Positions 61,489 through 64,000 of a DNA stretch of 64,000 bases are shown one piece after another (positions within the stretch are counted from its first letter, which is position 1; every line of letters starts with the position of its first letter). Made by a program: the position numbers and the translations under genes. Source of the DNA: Methylomicrobium sp051061015 (GTDB lineage Bacteria > Pseudomonadota > Gammaproteobacteria > Methylococcales > Methylomonadaceae); NCBI GenBank assembly GCA_051061015.1, contig JBPFEG010000029.1, positions 62,001 to 126,000 of the forward strand, in the 5' to 3' direction. Under the pieces are notes generated by a model. The model did no database searches. It saw only the letters and a list, made by a program, of their open reading frames with translations, and was not told the DNA's origin.

Positions 61489-62297
61489 GCTCGCTCACCT
61501 TTACGCTGAAACACCGGCCTGACCAGAGCGTCGACCTATCGCCCCTGGTCTGCCAGAACCTCGAAGGCAAGGAGATCGCCGAAATCGCCGCGCTCGAACT
61601 GCAATCCGGCAAGGCGAAGCTGCGCGTCGATGCGCTGTTCAAGATTTCCGGCAACGATCCGCACAACATCGTGATCAGGAACAGTTTCGGCAAGCTGGAC
61701 TTTATCGGCAAGGAGCTGAACGGCGGCAGTATCGTTGTCGAAGGCGACGCCGGCGCCTATCTCGGCATGGGCATGAAAAACGGCAGCATCCGGGTCACCG
61801 GCAACGCCGGACTCTATGCCGCTTGTGAAATGAAAAAAGGCATGCTCGAAATCGACGGCGACGCCGGCGACTTTCTCGGCGGCGCGCTGCCCGGCAACAA
61901 AATGGGCATGAAAGGCGGCCTGATCCTGGTCAGAGGCAACGTCGGCGAACGCGCTGGCGACCACATGCGTCGCGGCACGATCCTGATCGAAGGCAACGCG
62001 GGCGACTACTGCGGCTCGCGGATGACCGCCGGCACGATCGCGGTGATGGGCCAGACCGGCCGCTATCTCGGTTACGCGATGCGCCGCGGCACCCTGTTGC
62101 TGTGGAACCAGCCGCAGCTTCCGGCCAGTTTCAACGACTGCGGCGCGCATACATTCGGATTCTTGCCTATGTTGTTTGCTTCGTTCAAGAGCCTGAACTC
62201 GCGCTTTGCCGATGCGGCGGTTGCGTTTAACCGTGTGCGGCGCTATGCGGGGGATATGGCGGAAACGGGGCGGGGCGAGGTGTTGGTCAAATTGTAG
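61485..62297 (+). CDS. fhcC: Formyltransferase/hydrolase complex subunit FhcC
   Basis: The 270-residue FwdC/FmdC-like protein has a repeated Gly-rich beta-helix: GDAGAYLGMGMKNGSIRVTG, NAGLYAACEMKKGMLEIDG and GNVGERAGDHMRRGTILIEG, the classic GXXGXXXG repeats shared with glutamate synthase C-terminal domains. It scaffolds the Fhc complex. Its ATG overlaps fhcD by four bases (ATGA). The final Leu codon is followed by TAG that is part of a GTAGGGTGC REP head, so the stop coincides with a repeat. Confidence 0.95.
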   Translation: MSSLTFTLKHRPDQSVDLSPLVCQNLEGKEIAEIAALELQSGKAKLRVDALFKISGNDPHNIVIRNSFGKLDFIGKELNGGSIVVEGDAGAYLGMGMKNGSIRVTGNAGLYAACEMKKGMLEIDGDAGDFLGGALPGNKMGMKGGLILVRGNVGERAGDHMRRGTILIEGNAGDYCGSRMTAGTIAVMGQTGRYLGYAMRRGTLLLWNQPQLPASFNDCGAHTFGFLPMLFASFKSLNSRFADAAVAFNRVRRYAGDMAETGRGEVLVKL

Positions 62298-62328
62298 GGT
62301 GCAGTACCTCTACCTTTTCGCATCCTAC
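62294..62328. repeat. Short or degenerate REPIN-like inverted repeat overlapping the fhcC stop
   Basis: GTAGGGTGC (62294 onward) pairs with GCATCCTAC (ending 62328) with one mismatch, 17 bases apart. Each end is a REP head (GTAGG-TGC), but the inner palindromes are missing. TAG at 62295-62297 is the fhcC stop codon. Confidence 0.65.
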
Positions 62329-62409
62329 TACGGACGTCCCCCAGCTTAAGAATTGCTGAGCATATATTTGGGATTTTTGCCGATGCTTTACTTTTACTAG
62401 AGATAAATA

Positions 62410-63429
62410 GTGGAAGAAAAAATTTGTTTTGTGATAATGCCATTTTCCTCTACGACACACATGAGAGGAAATCTCGAAGAGGTAATTTCAGAGGCTCAGT
62501 GGTCGTTTATATTTGAAAAATGGATAAAAAGGGCTGTAGAAACTTATCCAAAAATTAAGTATTTCTGTAAAAGATCTCCGGCAGCACCAGGTAACTTTAT
62601 TAAAGGAATTGTTCAAGATCTAGCTGAGTCAGATTTAGTAATAGCGGATCTTACAGGTGGAAAACCGAACGTTTATTATGAACTTGGCATACGACATTCC
62701 TTAAAGTTAGGAACAGTAATCATTACACAATCTCTTCAGTCCTTGCCATCTGATTTATATGGATATTATGCATTTGAGTATAAGTTTTCAGATAGCGCAT
62801 CGAAATATGAAGAGCTTTATAAAGAATTCGAAAGAGAGTTGCACGATAAGATAGAGAGCTTCGGTAAATCAAAAGTCGCAAGTGATAGTCCTGTGAGCGA
62901 TTTTTTAGGATTCCGAGCTTATCTAATAGACAAAAAAGGTTATGAAGATAAAGAAAACTTAAAATGGATGGTAGCAAGCTGTCGTGAGGCAATGCGAGAA
63001 AACTATGATACATGCAAATTCCTATACAATGCATTTACAAACGACGAAGAAATAGAACTTACTGCTTGGCCTGTCATTGATACTTACCCACTGGAGATTC
63101 TTTACTCCTATATTCATACTTATCAATGGAAAATATTCCCATCAGACATAGGTGGACAAATAGCAGAACACATTAGAGAGCATAGAAAATTAATGTTATC
63201 CATTGAACAACATTGGCAAGTTTTTCGCATCAACTCCGATAATAATGCGATTAATTATTTAGGAGACATGCTCAAGTATATTTGTGAAGAAAGAGAACCC
63301 GTAATGTCAAAGATTTGGGAGCAAATAGAGAGATCGCTTGATTCAATTAGAATATCAGCTACATATAAAGATGACAATGGTGTGAAGCACATACTTGCTT
63401 CTCGTCAATTTGAAAAACCGAATTTTTAA
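62410..63429 (+). CDS. Nucleoside 2-deoxyribosyltransferase/DRHyd-like domain protein
   Basis: The 339-residue protein starts with GTG. The N-terminal domain carries ICFVIMPF (5-12) and, at 78-96, IADLTGGKPNVYYELGIRH. Together these are the signature of the nucleoside deoxyribosyltransferase/DRHyd-TIR-like superfamily, with Glu91 the likely catalytic residue. The remaining 200 residues are helical and unrecognised, perhaps a sensor or partner-binding region. Related proteins appear in bacterial conflict systems as nucleotide- or NAD-attacking effectors. The gene is strikingly AT-rich compared with the adjoining fhc operon and is bordered by REP elements on both sides, suggesting transfer. There is no clear partner gene before the window ends. 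Confidence 0.7.
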   Translation: MEEKICFVIMPFSSTTHMRGNLEEVISEAQWSFIFEKWIKRAVETYPKIKYFCKRSPAAPGNFIKGIVQDLAESDLVIADLTGGKPNVYYELGIRHSLKLGTVIITQSLQSLPSDLYGYYAFEYKFSDSASKYEELYKEFERELHDKIESFGKSKVASDSPVSDFLGFRAYLIDKKGYEDKENLKWMVASCREAMRENYDTCKFLYNAFTNDEEIELTAWPVIDTYPLEILYSYIHTYQWKIFPSDIGGQIAEHIREHRKLMLSIEQHWQVFRINSDNNAINYLGDMLKYICEEREPVMSKIWEQIERSLDSIRISATYKDDNGVKHILASRQFEKPNF

Positions 63430-63555
63430 TATTAATCGTAAAACTTTGAATTGTTCTGAAAGAAGACAACAGCGTAGGTGTATATTGCTTGCTTTTTTGC
63501 AACACAACATTTCCTGCCGTCGATAGGTTGAGTACGGCCGTACGACGGATCAATT

Positions 63556-63586
63556 GTAGGGTGGATTCGCCGCTAGGCAATCCACC
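63556..63586 (+). repeat. REP palindrome, forward
   Basis: GTAGGG head followed by the palindrome GGTGGATT and AATCCACC around an 11-base centre. It lies upstream of the RAYT gene and faces the inverted REP at 63685. Confidence 0.8.
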
Positions 63587-63684
63587 ATCATCGGAGCCAA
63601 CCAAGCCGATTTCCACCCGAACCTTTCTGGTCGAGATTTATCTTTTCGGTTTTGCATATTTCCGAAGCCTGAACACTCGGCAAT

Positions 63685-63714
63685 GGCGGTTTGCTGACGC
63701 GAAAACCGCCCTAC
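63685..63714 (-). repeat. REP palindrome, inverted
   Basis: GGCGGTTT and AAACCGCC palindrome ending with CTAC, which is GTAG on the minus strand. With the forward REP at 63556 it makes an inverted pair just upstream of the RAYT gene. The space from 63430 to 63753 holds no other gene. Confidence 0.8.
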
Positions 63715-63753
63715 GCCTCCCCTCTGCTAAGCTTATTTTTATTTGGGGGGGTT

Positions 63754-64000
63754 ATGATGCCCAATTATCGGCGCAATTACGTGCATGGCGGCTGTTACTT
63801 TTTCACGGTTAATTTATTGGAACGGCAACGGGCCTTGCTGACGGATCATATCGATTTGTTACGTGATTCGATACGTCGGGTGAAGAATTTGTACCCTTTC
63901 TATATTGATGCTTGGGTAGTGTTGCCTGATCACATGCATTGCGTTTGGACGCTGCCGCCCGATACGGACGATTTTCCTGTACGTTGGCGCTTGATCAAGC
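63754..64000 (+). mobile_element. REP-associated tyrosine transposase (RAYT), N-terminal part, cut by window edge
   Basis: This open frame begins at ATG-ATG (63754/63757) and runs off the window. The product starts MPNYRRNYVHGGCYFFTVNL and contains LPDHMHCVWTLPPDTDDFP. This is the Y1_Tnp (HUH) fold with the HxH metal site (His-Met-His). The RRNY...GGCYFFTVN N-terminus is typical of RAYTs, which mobilise REP palindromes rather than a flanking IS. It lies next to a pair of inverted REPs with the matching GTAG heads. The catalytic Tyr is beyond the edge, so integrity is unknown. Confidence 0.9.

Noticed and set aside
63489..63812. Plus-strand frame overlapping the REP pair and RAYT start
   Set aside because: It runs through two palindromic REPs and has no protein features; the RAYT frame is the real one.

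Overview
The window looks like chromosome from a gammaproteobacterial methanotroph or methylotroph (Methylococcales-like). The strongest pointer is a complete, translationally coupled fhcB-fhcA-fhcD-fhcC operon (57612-62297) for the tetrahydromethanopterin-linked C1 pathway. It sits beside standard gammaproteobacterial housekeeping blocks: ubiD, prlC, parC, relA, polA, rplM-rpsI, cydAB, tig-clpP-clpX and prfB-lysS. The assignment is by protein recognition only; no search was run.

Layout. 1-1036: the end of a zinc alcohol dehydrogenase and a broken SDR gene, probably acquired and decaying, ending at a REP palindrome. 1094-7347 (minus): ubiD, a Uma2-type protein, prlC, an exported pentapeptide-repeat protein, a DUF1269-type membrane protein and a TIGR04073-type exported protein. 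7587-11805 (minus): parC, an acyl-CoA thioesterase and ugd. 11916-19280 (plus): relA, polA and a fused membrane/spermidine-synthase-like protein. 19406-23097 (minus): a GT2 / LAB_N / GT39 glycolipid-modification operon and rplM-rpsI. 23232-26270 (minus): a cytochrome bd operon, cydP-cydA-cydB-cydX, whose 34-residue cydX is easy to miss. 26795-32160: an ion channel, a PfkB sugar kinase, two lipoproteins, a DUF2721 protein and a secreted phosphodiesterase-fold protein.

32630-41548 is a respiratory and redox accessory region. It holds a caa3-type oxidase (subunit II with fused cytochrome c, then I, III, a small membrane protein and a triheme cytochrome). Upstream are a membrane monoheme cytochrome and a Cyc2-like outer-membrane porin-cytochrome. 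A His/Lys-rich exported small protein follows, behind a good sigma-54 promoter. Oxidase subunit I lacks both the D-channel glutamate and the K-channel lysine of ordinary A-type enzymes.

41907-50824: a methyltransferase, a membrane-anchored coiled-coil protein with three spaced C-terminal amphipathic repeats, a radical SAM protein, and a histidine kinase / GGDEF-EAL regulator pair. 51141-57376: tRNA-Leu(UAG), tig, clpP, clpX, lysS and prfB with its programmed frameshift. 57612-62297: the fhc operon. 62410-64000: an AT-rich gene with a deoxyribosyltransferase/DRHyd-like fold (candidate conflict effector), REP palindromes, and the start of a RAYT transposase.

The most unusual cross-window pattern is that the REP elements begin GTAGGG, and in three unrelated genes (ubiD, lysS, fhcC) the TAG inside that REP head is exactly the gene's stop codon. 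With the RAYT gene at the right edge this looks like an active or recently active REP/RAYT system that places palindromes flush with gene ends.
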